From contig JANLFM010000018.1 of assembly GCA_024655865.1 (NCBI GenBank), positions 1-27,038 on the forward strand: a stretch of 27,038 nt of DNA, in the 5' to 3' direction. The position numbers were made by a program, and so were the translations under genes. Below the pieces are notes generated by a model that did not search any database, had not been told where the DNA came from, and was given only the letters and a program-made list of their open reading frames with translations. The stretch is from Caldisericota bacterium. GTDB taxonomy: Bacteria; Caldisericota; JANLFM01. Of the stretch, positions 14,811-23,536 are shown piece after piece; positions within the stretch are counted from its first letter, which is position 1, and each line of letters opens with the position of its first letter.

Positions 14811-15935
14811 TTAAACCTCCTTGGCTCTAATTTTTCCCACGGTTCCGCTCTTCCAGAATGGGGTCTCCACTACCTGGGCGCGGACCAGTTTTTCCCTGAT
14901 CTGAACTTCCAACTCCGTCCCTGGCTGGTGATACTCGATCCTCAGGTATGCCAGGCCGATTCCTTTCTTCAAAGAAGGGGAGTAGGCGCCGCTTGTGACC
15001 ATTCCCACCTCTTCCCCATCTTTGAGCACCTTATAGTGCTCTCGCGGCACTCCCTGTTCCAGGAGTTCAAATCCCACAAGCTTCCTTTTTGGCCCCTCAG
15101 CCTTCACTTTGAGCAGAACTTCTCTGCCGATGAAATCGCCCTTTCCGAGTTTTACTACCCAACCCAATCCGGCTTCTATGGGGTTCGTGGTCTCGTCGAT
15201 GTCGTTCCCGTGAAGGGCGTATCTCATTTCCAGACGAAGGGTGTTGCGTGCTCCCAGCCCACAGGGTTCAAGGGGCAGACCCTTTCCTTCCTCCATTAAA
15301 ATCTCCCACACTCTGGGGGTCTCGTCCCAGGGAGAGAAAATTTCGAACCCGTCCTCTCCTGTGTAGCCCGTACGGGAAATGATTACGGGAACTCGCTCAA
15401 TCTGACTTTCCGTGAGATGAAAGTAGGGAAGGTTATTGAGGTCAAAGGGGACCACTTTCTGGAGAATTTCCTGGCTTGAGGGCCCCTGAAGTGCAATTTC
15501 TCCCCAAAGAGGGGATTCGTTTGTAATCTCAGCCCCGGGAATTTCGTGCTCCTTAAACCAGGCAAAGATTTTTTCGGCGTTGGAGGCATTGGGAACAAGA
15601 AAATATTCGTCCTCTTTGAGGCGTCCCACGATCAGGTCGTCCTTAATCCCACCCTCTTCGTTGAGCACTGTGGAATACTGGGACTGTCCCACCTTGAGTC
15701 GGGAAACGTCGTTTGTGGTCATATGTTGCAGGAATTCAAGGGCCTTGGGCCCTTTTACGCGGATTTCCCCCATATGGGAGACATCGAAAAGTCCGGCCTT
15801 CTGGCGTACCGCCAGATGTTCCTCAACGATTCCCCGGTACTGCACCGGCATTTCCCACCCCGCGAAGGGCACCATCCTGGCGCCTAACTTGAGGTGGAGC
15901 TCGTAAAGGGGAGTTCTTTTAAGCATAATCCTCAT
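14811..15935 (-). CDS. gcvT: Aminomethyltransferase (glycine cleavage T protein)
   Basis: Transfers the methylene group from aminomethyl-GcvH to tetrahydrofolate, releasing ammonia. The 374 residues are near the family norm and include FAGWEMPVQY near the N-terminus, DVSHMGEI, TGYTGEDGFEIF (folate pocket region) and GLGARNTLRLE. It overlaps the upstream phosphoribosyltransferase by 17 bases. ATG at 15935 has AAGGAAAGGA directly before it; an internal ATG three codons later is an alternative. First of the four gcv genes. Confidence 0.95.
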   Translation of the reverse strand: MRIMLKRTPLYELHLKLGARMVPFAGWEMPVQYRGIVEEHLAVRQKAGLFDVSHMGEIRVKGPKALEFLQHMTTNDVSRLKVGQSQYSTVLNEEGGIKDDLIVGRLKEDEYFLVPNASNAEKIFAWFKEHEIPGAEITNESPLWGEIALQGPSSQEILQKVVPFDLNNLPYFHLTESQIERVPVIISRTGYTGEDGFEIFSPWDETPRVWEILMEEGKGLPLEPCGLGARNTLRLEMRYALHGNDIDETTNPIEAGLGWVVKLGKGDFIGREVLLKVKAEGPKRKLVGFELLEQGVPREHYKVLKDGEEVGMVTSGAYSPSLKKGIGLAYLRIEYHQPGTELEVQIREKLVRAQVVETPFWKSGTVGKIRAKEV

Positions 15936-16581
15936 TCCTTTCCTTGAACTTCTCTCTGGACTCCTTCAAGAGCTGGCAAACTGTCTGGTCTGAAGTCTGA
16001 GTAAAATCCTCGAAAAACTGCCCTACGGCCATGAAATAGGCCGGGACATCCAGGGCACAAATTCCTGAAACCAGGGGCTCAAGCAGAGCTACAGCCTCAG
16101 GGGAAGCCACGGGTACGGCAATCACCACTTCCCTTGGGGCTTTCGCTTTAACGCTCAGGACTGCGGCTTTCATAGTAGAGCCTGTGGCTATTCCGTCATC
16201 GGTGAGCACTGCTACCCGGTCTTTAATAATCAAGGGCTTGAGCCCCCCGCGGTAAAGTTCCAGCCTGCGCCTGATCTCTCTCTTTTCTTCTTCCAGAATG
16301 CGCTTTAAGTAAACTTCGTCCAGCTCCCAGGAGCGAAAGTGCTCATCGAGGATCACTTCCCCCTCCTCAGTTACTGCCCCAATAGCCATTTCCGGATCAA
16401 AAGGGGCGCCGATTTTTCTGGGAACGATTACGTCTAAGGGGGCATTCCATCTCAGGGATAGCTCATAACCCACCTCTACGCCTCCCCTGGGGATAGCGAG
16501 GATTACCGGAGACTTTTGCGCCAGATTCTTAAACCTCTCGGCGAGCAGTGCTCCTGCTTGCCTGCGGTTTGGAAAAAGCGT
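15919..16581 (-). CDS. Phosphoribosyltransferase-like protein, probable ACG start
   Basis: Cytosolic PRTase-fold protein of the COG1926 type; its substrate is unknown. The PRPP-binding loop reads VLTDDGIATGSTMKAA, and FFEDFTQTSD near the C-terminus is typical. The first ATG/GTG/TTG in frame is GTG at 16473, but that would remove the conserved opening FPNRRQAGALLAERF and the strand VILAIPRGGVEVGY, both readable upstream in the same frame. The only room for a start is between TAG at 16585-16587 (the stop of the upstream gene, same frame) and that segment. ACG at 16579-16581 is seven bases after GGGAGGAG, so I extend to it (220 residues). A sequencing error for ATG, or TAG readthrough, would also explain it. 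Confidence 0.7.
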   Translation of the reverse strand, partial: TLFPNRRQAGALLAERFKNLAQKSPVILAIPRGGVEVGYELSLRWNAPLDVIVPRKIGAPFDPEMAIGAVTEEGEVILDEHFRSWELDEVYLKRILEEEKREIRRRLELYRGGLKPLIIKDRVAVLTDDGIATGSTMKAAVLSVKAKAPREVVIAVPVASPEAVALLEPLVSGICALDVPAYFMAVGQFFEDFTQTSDQTVCQLLKESREKFKERNEDYA

Positions 16582-16584
16582 ATT

Positions 16585-17106
16585 CTAACTCCTCCCTAAA
16601 ATATAGTCCTCCGCCTTTTCAATGGCCCTTTTTTCTTCCTCAGTCAGAGGATAGGTGGAAACGCCTTTCTTGATGGGCTTGGCATAAACTCGATAGCTCT
16701 CGCGACCGTAAAGCCCGGTGATCACCCATCCATTGCTCTGGGCGTCAAGGACGGCCAGCGAGAAGCTCAACTCTCCGGAAGTATCAGGGAAGGCGTTATA
16801 CCTTTCCAGGGCCGCTCCCTGGAGAAAACGCTGAGAACGGTGCTCCAGGATGGTCAGGCGGCTATTCAGCTCCGCGTTTTCTTTAACCACCTTCTCCACG
16901 TCCTGGCCCAGTTTTCCCAATGCTTCCTCCAGATTGAGGTTGTCCGCCCCCCTGAGCAGGGAGCGTAAATGGCCCAAGAGCCTGTAGGTTTGACCCCTTT
17001 CTTTAAGAAAAAGGACAAGAAGCACAAGGCAGAACAAGAACAAAACAATTACAGCTATAAAGGAATAAACTGACAATTCCTTTAACCAGCTCATAAAATC
17101 CCACAT
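16585..17106 (-). CDS. DUF4446-type membrane-anchored coiled-coil protein
   Basis: A 173-residue protein with one N-terminal membrane helix (about 14-34), a short coiled coil (about 60-90) and a C-terminal domain with YNAFPDTSGELSFSLAVLD, GLYGRESYRVYAKP and PLTEEE, which matches what I know of DUF4446 proteins. These are often found near parB in Clostridia, as here, but the function is unknown. AGAGGG lies eight bases before the ATG and a promoter candidate is at 17138-17166. Its TAG stop is in frame with the downstream phosphoribosyltransferase. Confidence 0.82.
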   Translation of the reverse strand: MWDFMSWLKELSVYSFIAVIVLFLFCLVLLVLFLKERGQTYRLLGHLRSLLRGADNLNLEEALGKLGQDVEKVVKENAELNSRLTILEHRSQRFLQGAALERYNAFPDTSGELSFSLAVLDAQSNGWVITGLYGRESYRVYAKPIKKGVSTYPLTEEEKRAIEKAEDYILGRS

Positions 17107-17137
17107 CGCTTCTGCCCTCTTTGCTTCATTTTTAAAA

Positions 17138-17166
17138 AGTCTACATCAGGGACAACTTTCTGACAA
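17138..17166 (-). promoter_or_regulatory. Promoter candidate for the DUF4446-PRTase-gcv run
   Basis: TTGTCA (17161-17166), 17 bases, then TAGACT (17138-17143) on the minus strand. The -35 matches five of six and the -10 four of six. It lies in the only gap over 100 bases between the par and gcv gene groups. I see no glycine riboswitch there. Confidence 0.45.
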
Positions 17167-17221
17167 TCTTTTTGAAGAAGATTTTGATAGGGGGATCGGG
17201 CCGCTTAAGCCTACAAGCGTT

Positions 17222-17995
17222 TTAGACCTCATTGGGTTTCAGGATCGGTTTTTTCCTGGCCAGGATCATCATCCTCTGGCTTTCCACATTAAAAGGCTCA
17301 CCGTTCCAACCCCCGAAAACCCTCTCTACGGCAAAACCGGTTTCCTTCAGAAACCGGGTCAAAGCCGTGAAGGGATATAGCTTGAGCCTTCTTTCCGCCT
17401 CTTTTCTTCCCCCGGGGAAAACGTAAATCTTCCTCGTGATCAAAAGGTCGGTCGTGGGATCAAAGCGATTTCTCTCCAGAATGAAGAAGGCTTTTTTATC
17501 CTTCCAGGTTTCGTTCTGGAAGTGCCTGATGATGTAGTCCCTGTTTTCCAGATCGAGGAAGAGAAAGCCCTCAGGCTTTAGGGCCCGGTTTATGCGCAAA
17601 AGCACTTCCAGGTTTTCCTCGTCCTCAAAATAGCCGAAGCTGGACCAGAAAAACAGGGCACCGGCGTACACATCCTCCTCTTCCAGCAGGCGCACATCCT
17701 GAACCCTGAACTGGCAAAGAACTCGTTGCTTTTCGGCCTCCTCCTCGGCCCTGTGGATGAAAAGCGGGATGACATCAATTCCCACCATCTGGAATCCCCT
17801 TTTCGCAAGCAAAAGGGTGTGGCGCCCGATGCCACACCCCACATCTAAGAGCGGTCCGGATTCCGGGTTGGGAAGGAAGGGCAAAACAAATTCCACCTGC
17901 TTTAAGGTTCTCTCGGGCGGGATCTCCTCGAGAACACATTTCAGGTAGTAATCATCAAAATAATCTGGAAGCCAGTCAGGCAGTTTACGTTTCAC
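17222..17995 (-). CDS. Class I SAM-dependent methyltransferase, substrate unknown
   Basis: A 257-residue methyltransferase with SAM-binding motif I LLDVGCGIGRHT near residue 50, a motif II acid in MVGIDV and the segment LKPEGFLFLDLENRDY near residue 145. The class resembles small-molecule or tRNA methylases such as UbiE/SmtA-like proteins, but no substrate motif is visible. The only possible start is a GTG that lies inside the parS site at 17987-18004 and overlaps the end of parB by 11 bases. It is therefore the last gene of the par operon, and ParB bound there sits on its translation start region at the DNA level. Confidence 0.82.
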   Translation of the reverse strand: MKRKLPDWLPDYFDDYYLKCVLEEIPPERTLKQVEFVLPFLPNPESGPLLDVGCGIGRHTLLLAKRGFQMVGIDVIPLFIHRAEEEAEKQRVLCQFRVQDVRLLEEEDVYAGALFFWSSFGYFEDEENLEVLLRINRALKPEGFLFLDLENRDYIIRHFQNETWKDKKAFFILERNRFDPTTDLLITRKIYVFPGGRKEAERRLKLYPFTALTRFLKETGFAVERVFGGWNGEPFNVESQRMMILARKKPILKPNEV

Positions 17996-18842
17996 GTGAA
18001 ACGTCGCGTCGGCGCGTAATTATCTCCCAGATGCGCCGGAGATCGGTATAAGAGTAGTATTCGATCACGATTTTACCCACGGGCTTTCCCTTCAGGACTT
18101 TCACCTTGGTACCGAGCACCAGCTTGAGGTCGGCTTCTATCCTTTCTCTTTCTTGAACAAAAAGGTCCCGGGCGCCAGGCTTTTTCTCCTTCTGTGCGCT
18201 CACTAATCTCTCAGTTTCGCGCACGGTGAGCTTCTTTTCCTCGACGGTACGCAGGGCCTTAAGCATCTCCTCTTCGCTTTCCAGAGAAAGCAGGGCCCGC
18301 GCCTGACCGTAGGAAATCCTCCCTGATTTTAAACTGGCCTGTACTGCGGAAGGGAGGTTTAGAAGGCGGAGGAGATTGGCCACCTCGGAGCGGCTTTTGC
18401 CAATGCGCTCCGCCGCTTCCTCCTGAGTGAGGTGAAATTTCTCCATGAGCTCCTTAAGGGCCTTAGCCACCTCCAGGGGATTGAGATCCTCTCTCTGGAG
18501 GTTCTCCACCAGGGAAATTTCCAGAGCTTGAAGGTCATCCAGCTCCTTCACCAGGGCAGGGATGCTGGAAAGACCCGCAAGCTGCGCGGCTCGCCACCTT
18601 CTTTCACCCGCTATCAGCTCGTAATTCTGTCCCTTGGGACGAACGAGAACAGGGTGAACCACCCCGTGCTGTTTTATAGAGTTCACGAGTTCCTCTAAGG
18701 CGTCCCCACCGAATTCTTCCCTGGGTTGAAGGGGGGAGGGGTAGATCGAGGTAAGGGGTATTTCTAAAAGCTCACCCCCGACCTCCAGTTCGGATCCGGG
18801 AATAAGCGCACCCAACCCCTTTCCCAAACCCCTTTTAGTCAT
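17985..18842 (-). CDS. parB: Chromosome partitioning protein ParB (Spo0J)
   Basis: CTP-dependent clamp that loads at parS and spreads, directing origin segregation with ParA and recruiting SMC. The 285 residues include KGLGALIP near the N-terminus (ParA contact region), IAGERRWRA (77-85) and ENLQREDLNP (113-122) of the CTP-binding domain, and the helix-turn-helix TQEEAAERIGKSRSEVANLL (139-158). The C-terminus ends VSRET because the last codons are the parS site. It overlaps parA by ATGA and the methyltransferase gene by 11 bases. Confidence 0.96.
   Translation of the reverse strand: MTKRGLGKGLGALIPGSELEVGGELLEIPLTSIYPSPLQPREEFGGDALEELVNSIKQHGVVHPVLVRPKGQNYELIAGERRWRAAQLAGLSSIPALVKELDDLQALEISLVENLQREDLNPLEVAKALKELMEKFHLTQEEAAERIGKSRSEVANLLRLLNLPSAVQASLKSGRISYGQARALLSLESEEEMLKALRTVEEKKLTVRETERLVSAQKEKKPGARDLFVQERERIEADLKLVLGTKVKVLKGKPVGKIVIEYYSYTDLRRIWEIITRRRDVSRET
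17987..18004. promoter_or_regulatory. parS site at the parB / methyltransferase junction
   Basis: A perfect 18-base palindrome, ACGTTTCACGTGAAACGT, containing the parS core GTTTCACGTGAAAC. It encodes the final VSRET of ParB and includes the GTG start of the next gene. Known parS sites cluster near oriC and often lie within parB itself. Confidence 0.93.
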
Positions 18843-19597
18843 TTTTCCAGCACCTCCTTTGCCAGAGCCAGATAAGCTTGCGCACCCCTGGAGTGGGGCT
18901 CATATTCCAGGATCGATTTTCCGTGGGAAGGAGCTTCAGCCAAACGAACGGAGCGGGGGATATTGGAGCGAAAGACCCTCCCCTCAAAAACTGCGCGCAC
19001 ATCCCGTTCCACGTCCTGGGAAAGGGTGGTCCTGCCGTCAAACATGGTGAGGAGCACACCCTCGAGTTCCAATCTGGGGTTTAGCCTGCGGCGCACCAAG
19101 TTGATGGTATTGAGAAGCTGAGTAACCCCTTCTAAGGCATAAAACTCGCACTGGATGGGAATTAATATGCTGTCTGCCGCCGTCATGGCGTTGATCGTGA
19201 GAAGTCCTAAAGAAGGAGGACAATCAAGCAAAACGAAGTCGTATCCGTCCTTGATATCCTTCAAGGCTTCCTGGAGGCGGTACTCTCTGGAAACCATCGC
19301 TACAAGCTCAATTTCTGCTCCCGCCAGTTCAATTGTGGAGGGTATGAGGAACAATCTCTGATATTTAGTGGGAAGAACGGCCTCTTGTGCTGGGAGCTCC
19401 TCCAGCAAAAGCTGGTATACGGATAAGCTTAACTCAGAGCGGTCCACACCCAGCCCGATAGTGGCGTTTCCCTGGGGATCGAGATCCACGATCAGGGTCT
19501 TGTTGCCTAAATGAGCCAGGGCAGCTCCCAGATTGACAGCCGTGGTGGTCTTACCCACTCCACCTTTTTGGTTAGCCAGGGCTATTACTCTCGCCAC
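18839..19597 (-). CDS. parA: Chromosome partitioning ATPase ParA (Soj)
   Basis: Walker-type ATPase that forms DNA-bound dimers and moves ParB-parS complexes; in Firmicutes Soj also controls DnaA. The 252 residues start MARVIALANQKGGVGKTTT with the deviant Walker A motif, and carry LIVDLDPQGNAT and FVLLDCPPSLG. There is no N-terminal DNA-binding extension, so it is the chromosomal type. The start is GTG with GAGGA six bases upstream. Its own promoter overlaps the end of rsmG. Confidence 0.96.
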   Translation of the reverse strand: MARVIALANQKGGVGKTTTAVNLGAALAHLGNKTLIVDLDPQGNATIGLGVDRSELSLSVYQLLLEELPAQEAVLPTKYQRLFLIPSTIELAGAEIELVAMVSREYRLQEALKDIKDGYDFVLLDCPPSLGLLTINAMTAADSILIPIQCEFYALEGVTQLLNTINLVRRRLNPRLELEGVLLTMFDGRTTLSQDVERDVRAVFEGRVFRSNIPRSVRLAEAPSHGKSILEYEPHSRGAQAYLALAKEVLEK

Positions 19598-19608
19598 TTC
19601 AAGTCCTC

Positions 19609-19632
19609 ATTATACTATGTTTCCCGGGAAAG
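19609..19632 (-). promoter_or_regulatory. parA promoter with Noc-site-like palindrome
   Basis: TATAAT (19609-19614, minus strand) lies 11 bases before the parA GTG. Just upstream is TTTCCCGGGAAA (19620-19631), which matches 12 of 14 bases of the Noc-binding consensus ATTTCCCGGGAAAT and is a two-base symmetric variant of the parS core. It occupies the spacer where the -35 would be reached, so it could be an operator. It also encodes SRET at the end of RsmG. Confidence 0.5.
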
Positions 19633-20343
19633 CAAGGGCCTTTTGGCCGGGATGCCCGCCCTCCTGGGATACTTTTCCGGGGTGGGCTCCACCTTTTTGA
19701 CCACAAGAAGGTTGCGCGTGAGATCCCAGTAAGGAAGGGTGTAGGGAACAATTTTTTCCAGTTTGCCCCCCAGCTCCTCCAAAGCGAAGCGCGCCTCCTC
19801 AATTTCTTCCTTCACCTCTTCCTGCTTCCAGGCAATGAGATAGCCTCCCAGGCGCAGAAAGGGAAGGCTGAGCTCCAATAGCTGATTAAGACGAGCCACG
19901 GCGCGAGAGACTACCCACTGACACTTTTCCCGGAGTTCCCCCCGACCAGCATTTTCCGCCCTGTCCCTGATTACCTCAGCGTCTATTTCCAAAAGGGGGA
20001 GGAGCTCATTCAGGAATTGGGCCGCATGAAGTCTGGGCTCAAGCAAAATTAAAGGAAAATGAGGGTTCAGGAGCTTAAGTGGTACGCCTGGAAAGCCGGC
20101 TCCGGAACCCAAATCCAAAACGAGGTCATCCTCACGAGGAGAAAAGGTCAGAAATCCGGCCAGGGAATCTAAAAAATGTTTAACGGCCACTTCCTCCTCG
20201 GTGCGCAAAGCGGTGAGGTTATGCCTCCGGTTCCACTCTAAGAGCAAATCCGTGTAAGCCTGGAATTTAAAAAGAAGATCCTCGGAGATTTCAAGGTTAA
20301 AGCACAAGGCTCCTTTTTTAAGCCAGAGTTGGGAGGTTTTCAA
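19615..20343 (-). CDS. rsmG: 16S rRNA (guanine-N7)-methyltransferase RsmG
   Basis: Methylates the N7 of G527 (E. coli numbering) in 16S rRNA, using SAM. The 242 residues show NLTALR near residue 42, the SAM motif [16 protein letters not shown] and VVSRAVARL. The start is TTG, overlapping the mnmG stop as TTGA; no other start exists before the conserved region. The C-terminal SRET comes from the palindrome in the parA promoter. A noc gene, which follows rsmG in Bacillus, is absent here. Confidence 0.95.
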   Translation of the reverse strand: MKTSQLWLKKGALCFNLEISEDLLFKFQAYTDLLLEWNRRHNLTALRTEEEVAVKHFLDSLAGFLTFSPREDDLVLDLGSGAGFPGVPLKLLNPHFPLILLEPRLHAAQFLNELLPLLEIDAEVIRDRAENAGRGELREKCQWVVSRAVARLNQLLELSLPFLRLGGYLIAWKQEEVKEEIEEARFALEELGGKLEKIVPYTLPYWDLTRNLLVVKKVEPTPEKYPRRAGIPAKRPLLSRET

Positions 20344-22190
20344 ATCCTTGATTCCAGGTAGAACATGAGAGCAATGAGGTCGGCGTCCTTGACCCCGGGA
20401 GTACGCTGCGCTTGCGCGAAGTTGCGGGGCCTGAGGGCACTTAGCTTGGCCCGGGCTTCGTTGCTTAAATTGGGAACCTCATCGTAGGGGAGGTCTTCAG
20501 GCAACGTTCTGGCTTCCCATTTTTCCAGGCGCCGCCTCCAATCCTTTTCCCTTTCCAGGTACCCCCTGTATTTGATTTCCGTTATCACTCGCTCCCAGAT
20601 TTCATCAGGTATTTCGGGAAAGGTAGTCAGCCCCGGGAGCTCCTTCCAGTCAAGCTGGGGCCTTTCCAGAAGATCCGCCAGGCTCACCTGTTGAGTCAGC
20701 TTTCCCGCGTTCTTCTTTTCCAAAAGAGCATTGATTTTTTCTCCGGGGACAACCTTCGTGGTTTCCAGGAAGGACCTGGCCCTTTCTTTAGCCTTCATCC
20801 TCTCCTGGAAAATCAGCCATTTCTCTTTATCGATCAGGCCGAGCTCATAAGCGACGGGGCATAGCCTTTCGTCAGCATTATCCTGGCGCAGGCTCAGGCG
20901 AAATTCGGAGCGAGCCGTGAACATGCGGTAGGGCTCATCCACCCCAATGGTGGTCAAATCCTCTATCATTTGCCCGATGTAGCTCATGCTGCGAGAAAGA
21001 ATCAGAGGGGGTCTTTTTTGCACCTTTAATGCGGCGTTGACTCCCGCCACCAGACCCTGGCCGGCAGCTTCCTCGTAGCCGGTGGTGCCGTTAATCTGGC
21101 CGGCGCAGAAAAGTCCGGAGATCCTCTTCGATTCCAGGGTAAGGGAGAGTTCCCTGGGATCAATCAGGTCGTAGGCGATGGCATATCCTGGCCTGATCAT
21201 CTCTACCTCCTCCAGGCCGGGAATGGTGCGCAAAATCTGGAGCTGAATTTCCGCGGGTAGGCTGGTGTAAAGGCCCTGAAGGTACATTTCCACGGTATTC
21301 CATCCCTCGGGCTCCAGGAAAACCTGGTGCCGCGTTTTCTCCGGGAACCAGATGATCTTCTCCTCAATAGAGGGGCAGTATCGGGGCCCCACTTTAACCA
21401 TGTCACCTCTGCGCGAAGGGGAAAGGTGCAAATGCTGTCGAACTATTTCGTGGGTGCGCTCGTTAGTATAGGTGAGATAGCAGGGTTTCTGGGGAAAAGT
21501 GCGGGGCTCGTGCCAGAAGGAAAAGGTCAGGGGCTCCTCGCTGCCTGGTTGGGGTGTGGTACGGGAGAAGTCTACCGTGCGGGCATCGATTCGCGGCGTG
21601 GTCCCGGTATTGAAGCGCATAATCCTGAAGCCTAAGGAGGCCAGGGATTGAGAAAGAAAACGGGCAGGAAACTCCCAGGCTCGCCCTGCAGGAACCTGGA
21701 AGGGGCCGATGTGTACAACTCCCGAGAGGAATGTGCCCGTGCACAGGACCACTGCCTGGGCCTCAAAGAATTCGCCGCTTACTAACTTCACTCCCCGGCA
21801 TCGGTCGCCCTCTACCACTAACTCAGAGACCTCTCCTTGATAAAGGAGGAGGTTGGGCTGGTTCTCCAGGGCTTCCTTCACCGCCAGGGCGTAGAGGGCG
21901 CGGTCGTTCTGGGCCCGCAGGGACTGAACCGCTCTCCCGCGCGAGATGTTGAGCATTTTGATCTGGATCATTGTGCGGTCCGAGGCCTGAGCCATAAGCC
22001 CGCCCAGGGCGTCTATTTCCCGCACGAGCTGCGCTTTTCCTGGACCACCGATTGCCGGATTGCAGGGCATAACGCCAACGCGATCCAGGCTCAAAGTAAT
22101 GAGCAGGGTGCGACACCCTAATCTGGCCGAAGCCAGGGCTGCCTCAGCACCAGCATGACCGCCACCAACGATTATTACATCGTACTTCAT
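20340..22190 (-). CDS. mnmG: tRNA uridine 5-carboxymethylaminomethyl modification enzyme MnmG
   Basis: FAD enzyme (GidA) that works with MnmE to modify U34 of tRNA wobble positions. The 616 residues match the long-form length. The FAD-binding motif [15 protein letters not shown] is at the N-terminus, followed by [20 protein letters not shown], the catalytic-region CTGTF, and [16 protein letters not shown]. It starts four bases into the end of mnmE (ATGA) and ends with the rsmG TTG, so the three genes are coupled. Confidence 0.97.
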   Translation of the reverse strand: MKYDVIIVGGGHAGAEAALASARLGCRTLLITLSLDRVGVMPCNPAIGGPGKAQLVREIDALGGLMAQASDRTMIQIKMLNISRGRAVQSLRAQNDRALYALAVKEALENQPNLLLYQGEVSELVVEGDRCRGVKLVSGEFFEAQAVVLCTGTFLSGVVHIGPFQVPAGRAWEFPARFLSQSLASLGFRIMRFNTGTTPRIDARTVDFSRTTPQPGSEEPLTFSFWHEPRTFPQKPCYLTYTNERTHEIVRQHLHLSPSRRGDMVKVGPRYCPSIEEKIIWFPEKTRHQVFLEPEGWNTVEMYLQGLYTSLPAEIQLQILRTIPGLEEVEMIRPGYAIAYDLIDPRELSLTLESKRISGLFCAGQINGTTGYEEAAGQGLVAGVNAALKVQKRPPLILSRSMSYIGQMIEDLTTIGVDEPYRMFTARSEFRLSLRQDNADERLCPVAYELGLIDKEKWLIFQERMKAKERARSFLETTKVVPGEKINALLEKKNAGKLTQQVSLADLLERPQLDWKELPGLTTFPEIPDEIWERVITEIKYRGYLEREKDWRRRLEKWEARTLPEDLPYDEVPNLSNEARAKLSALRPRNFAQAQRTPGVKDADLIALMFYLESRI

Positions 22191-23530
22191 TTTCCAATGC
22201 AGAATCGGGAGAAGATCTCCTCAATTACTCTGGGCGAAATTTCCCTTCCTGTCAATTGGGCCAGGGCCCGTAAGGCGGAGCGGACTTCTTCACAAATCAG
22301 GTCCAGGGGTTGTTCAGGCAAAAACTCTAAAACCCTCTTCAGCGTTTCACGTGAAACGAGCAGGGCTTCCTTCTGTCTCAGGGAGAGATACCAGAGCTCT
22401 TCCCTTGAGGGCAGGAGTTTTCCCCCCTCCAGGGAAAGGAGTTTCATGAGTTCTGAGATCCCCTCGCCGGTCAAGGCCGAGATTTTGAGCACTATGGCTC
22501 GGGGAAAAGCGGTCCAATCGCCGTGCTCGCCAAGATCATGTTTGTTTCCCACAAGGATAGCGTTTTTTTCCTCCACCGCCTTTAAGACTTCTAAGTCCTC
22601 GAGGGTAGGGGGCGAGGAAATATCAACAACGAACACGACTATATCCGCCTGTCCCAGGAGTTCCCTGGTGCGCTTCTGCCCGGCAAGATCCAGGACGCCC
22701 CGGGCTTTCCCCAGTCCCGCGGTGTCCACCAGACGCATTTTGATTCCCTGGAAGTTAATCTCTTCCTCCACTGAATCCCTGGTCGTTCCAGGGATGGGGG
22801 TCACTATCGCCCGCTCCTCTCCCAAAAGGGCGTTGAGCAGGGAACTTTTGCCCACATTGGGTTTTCCCACAATCACGAGTTTCAGGGGCTTAAGCGCTCG
22901 TTCTCCAGATTCCGCTTTGTAAAGAATGCTCTCAATTTCCTGGAGGGCCTCCTTTAAAGTTAATTCCACCTCGCCCTCCTCTAAGTCCACATCCTCAGGA
23001 AAATCGAGAGCACCCTCAAAGAGCGCCAGCAGGGAAGTGAGCCTTTCCTCCAGAGCCTGAAGTTCCAGGGAGAATTCTCCCTCAAGCTGCCTGAGCGCTG
23101 CTTTAGCCAGAAAAAGGTTGGGGGCGTTGACCAGGGCGAGCACGGCTTCGGCCTGAGAAAGGTCCAGTTTTCCGTTCAGGAAAGCTCTTTTAGTGAACTC
23201 ACCGGGTCCCGCCAGGCTGACCCCCAGCGAAACGACCTCGTTTAAAATGGCCTCAAGGAGAGGTGGGCTTCCGTGGCAGTGGATCTCCACCACATCCTCC
23301 CCCGTGTAAGAACGAGGTGCGGGCATGTAAACGGCAAGGCACTTCTCCAGGGCGTCTCCGCTTCTCGCGTAAACCCGCACCACTTTGAGCACCCGGGGTG
23401 CAAAGTACTCCTTCCCTTTGCCTGTAAGCTGGAGCAAAACCCTTAAACTATCCGGACCGGAAATCCTGATAACGCCGATTCCGGATGGGAAAAACGGCGT
23501 GGCAATGGCAGCAACCGTGAGGGAGTCCAA
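22187..23530 (-). CDS. mnmE: tRNA modification GTPase MnmE
   Basis: GTPase partner of MnmG in wobble-uridine modification (447 residues). The N-terminal folate-binding region has [19 protein letters not shown]. The G domain carries GKPNVGKSS (G1), GTTRD (G2), DTAGL (G3) and NKHD (G4). The C-terminus ends FCIGK with the conserved cysteine. The start is TTG seven bases past the jag stop. The segment [10 protein letters not shown] is encoded by a parS site at 22343-22358, so the gene doubles as a ParB loading site. Confidence 0.96.
   Translation of the reverse strand: MDSLTVAAIATPFFPSGIGVIRISGPDSLRVLLQLTGKGKEYFAPRVLKVVRVYARSGDALEKCLAVYMPAPRSYTGEDVVEIHCHGSPPLLEAILNEVVSLGVSLAGPGEFTKRAFLNGKLDLSQAEAVLALVNAPNLFLAKAALRQLEGEFSLELQALEERLTSLLALFEGALDFPEDVDLEEGEVELTLKEALQEIESILYKAESGERALKPLKLVIVGKPNVGKSSLLNALLGEERAIVTPIPGTTRDSVEEEINFQGIKMRLVDTAGLGKARGVLDLAGQKRTRELLGQADIVVFVVDISSPPTLEDLEVLKAVEEKNAILVGNKHDLGEHGDWTAFPRAIVLKISALTGEGISELMKLLSLEGGKLLPSREELWYLSLRQKEALLVSRETLKRVLEFLPEQPLDLICEEVRSALRALAQLTGREISPRVIEEIFSRFCIGK
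22343..22358. promoter_or_regulatory. parS site inside mnmE
   Basis: CGTTTCACGTGAAACG, a perfect 16-base palindrome with the same core as the site at 17987-18004. It is read as VSRET in mnmE, in the same frame as in parB. Confidence 0.92.
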
Positions 23531-23536
23531 ATCCAG

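Noticed and set aside
17161-17185. Hairpin AATCTT / AAGATT as terminator of the methyltransferase gene
   Set aside because: The stem is AT-rich and on the minus strand no T-run follows it.
17107-17221. Glycine riboswitch before the gcv gene run
   Set aside because: No aptamer-like conserved blocks are visible in this 115-base gap, nor ahead of gcvT.
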